Part shown: in pieces, positions 6,078 through 7,335 of the stretch
Numbering within the stretch: the first letter of the stretch is position 1
Layout of the letters: every line of letters starts with the position of its first letter
Source of the DNA: Bacteroidales bacterium UBA932
Lineage (GTDB): Bacteria; Bacteroidota; Bacteroidia; Bacteroidales; UBA932
Length of the DNA: 7,335 nt
Reading direction: 5' to 3'
Assembly (NCBI GenBank): GCA_002293585.1
Contig: DBDM01000195.1
Span: 3,623 to 10,957 of the forward strand
Translations under genes and position numbers: made by a program
Notes under the pieces: generated by a model
What the model was told of the DNA's origin: nothing
Database searches by the model: none
What the model saw: only the letters and a program-made list of their open reading frames with translations

Positions 6078-7335
6078 GTAAAATTAACGAACAACTCGCC
6101 GAAGACGAGGTGGTGATCCCCAAACATGAAGAAGATGTTGATGTTGTAGCAGACGACACCAACGAAGAAGTGCTCCCCAAAAAACAACGCATTAGCAATG
6201 CATCCGTAGCCAACGACAAATTCAACTGGGATGCTTTTGAAAGCGATGCAGCCGTATACGGCGCCAGCAAAGACAACATTGAAAAAGAGTACGACCAAAC
6301 TCTGTCGAAAGTTATCGAAAACGACGTAGTGGAAGGTACTGTTGTCAGCATGAATAAACGTGAAGTAATCGTAAACATCGGTTACAAGAGCGAAGGTGTA
6401 ATCAGCATCAGCGAATTTCGCTACAATCCCGACCTGAAAACAGGTGATAAGGTGGAAGTTTATGTTGAAAACGCCGAAGACAAACGCGGACAATTAATGC
6501 TTTCACATAAGAAAGCCCGCGCATTACGTTCTTGGGACCGTGTAAACCAAGCCCTTGAAAGCGATGAAATCGTTAAGGGCTACATCAAGTGCCGCACGAA
6601 AGGCGGTATGATCGTCGATGTGTTCGGTATCGAGGCCTTCCTCCCCGGCTCACAAATCGACGTGAAACCAATCCGCGACTACGATGTATTCGTGAATAAA
6701 ACCATGGAATTCAAAATTGTTAAAATCAACCATGAATTCCGCAACGTGGTAGTATCGCACAAAGCGCTCATCGAAGCTGAATTGGAAGCTCAGAAGAAAG
6801 AAATTATCGGCCGTCTCGAAAAAGGACAGGTGCTCGAAGGAACCGTTAAGAACATTACTTCTTACGGCGTGTTCATCGACCTGGGCGGTGTTGACGGACT
6901 TATCCATATCACTGACCTGTCGTGGGGACGTATCAACCATCCCGAAGAGATCGTTCAATTGGATCAGAAGATCAACGTGGTGATTCTTGACTTTGATGAT
7001 GCTAAGAAACGTATTGCGCTCGGCTTGAAACAGCTGACCCCGCATCCCTGGGATGCCCTTGACCAAAACCTCAACGTGGGCGACAAAGTGAAAGGCCGTG
7101 TAGTGGTAATTGCCGACTACGGTGCATTCATCGAAGTACAGCCCGGTGTTGAAGGTTTAATTCACGTGTCGGAAATGTCGTGGTCGCAACACCTGCGCAG
7201 CGCACAGGACTTCCTCAAAGTAGGCGACGAAGTGGAAGCCGTGATCCTTACCCTTGATAAAGATGAACGCAAAATGTCACTGGGTATTAAACAATTGAAA
7301 CCCGATCCTTGGACAGATATTGCACAACGTTACCC
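6074..7335 (+). CDS. rpsA: 30S ribosomal protein S1 (5' part, continues beyond the window)
   Basis: The reading frame is open from ATG 6074 to the window end, giving 420 complete codons without a stop. S1 binds mRNA on the 30S subunit and helps start translation. After an acidic N-terminal extension (about 1-75) come four S1/OB-fold repeats at about 84-147, 165-230, 250-320 and 335-407. The third and fourth carry the typical cores SYGVFIDLGGVDGLIHITDLSW (split as SYGVFIDLGG, 263-272, and GLIHITDLSW, 275-284) and DYGAFIEV (348-355) with GLIHVSEMSW (361-370). Bacteroidota S1 usually has about 600 residues and six repeats, so about a third lies outside the window. The start gives the usual MSKINEQ-type N-terminus. 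In E. coli S1 represses its own translation, and the structured leader and upstream ORF here would be candidate control points. Confidence 0.97.
   Translation, partial: MSKINEQLAEDEVVIPKHEEDVDVVADDTNEEVLPKKQRISNASVANDKFNWDAFESDAAVYGASKDNIEKEYDQTLSKVIENDVVEGTVVSMNKREVIVNIGYKSEGVISISEFRYNPDLKTGDKVEVYVENAEDKRGQLMLSHKKARALRSWDRVNQALESDEIVKGYIKCRTKGGMIVDVFGIEAFLPGSQIDVKPIRDYDVFVNKTMEFKIVKINHEFRNVVVSHKALIEAELEAQKKEIIGRLEKGQVLEGTVKNITSYGVFIDLGGVDGLIHITDLSWGRINHPEEIVQLDQKINVVILDFDDAKKRIALGLKQLTPHPWDALDQNLNVGDKVKGRVVVIADYGAFIEVQPGVEGLIHVSEMSWSQHLRSAQDFLKVGDEVEAVILTLDKDERKMSLGIKQLKPDPWTDIAQRY

Noticed and set aside
6029..6493. Open frame of 154 codons on the - strand opposite the start of rpsA.
   Set aside because: rpsA is unambiguous here. 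The opposite frame is rich in Phe and Val because it mirrors Glu/Lys/Asn-rich S1 codons.

Overview
This window reads as a chromosomal segment of a Bacteroidota species. Candidate promoters fit the phylum's consensus (TTG, about 20 bp, TAnnTTTG), start codons lack a consistent Shine-Dalgarno sequence, the S1 protein is of the Bacteroidota type, and one envelope gene belongs to a family I know mainly from Bacteroidales (DUF6175, recognised from memory). The genus cannot be fixed from the sequence. No mobile element, tRNA, rRNA or CRISPR array is visible.

The left two thirds (about 1-4671) is one compact transcription unit on the + strand. A TATATTTG -7 element lies at the very left edge. Four genes follow with gaps of 24, 27 and 2 bp, and a strong hairpin terminator closes the unit. 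All four products carry export signals. They are a periplasmic domain fused to a probable C-terminal 8-stranded outer-membrane beta-barrel (32-1651), a DUF6175-type periplasmic protein (1676-3103), a small LPP20-like lipoprotein (3131-3700) and a second LPP20-like secreted protein (3703-4641). The last three share a similar Ala/Lys-rich helix module seen in LPP20, FlgP and FlgT-type proteins. The inference is that they form one outer-membrane-associated assembly of unknown function.

The right third holds housekeeping translation genes. rlmI (23S rRNA m5C methyltransferase) lies on the - strand and converges on the shared terminator. rpsA (ribosomal protein S1, cut by the window end) lies on the + strand. 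They diverge from a 144-bp intergenic region with back-to-back promoters, a GNRA-loop hairpin near the predicted rpsA transcript start, and a 12-codon upstream reading frame whose stop overlaps the rpsA start.

The two most notable signals are the envelope operon and an in-frame insertion of about 105 bp inside rlmI. That insertion is built of two different heptanucleotide tandem arrays and adds about 35 residues that the enzyme family normally lacks.
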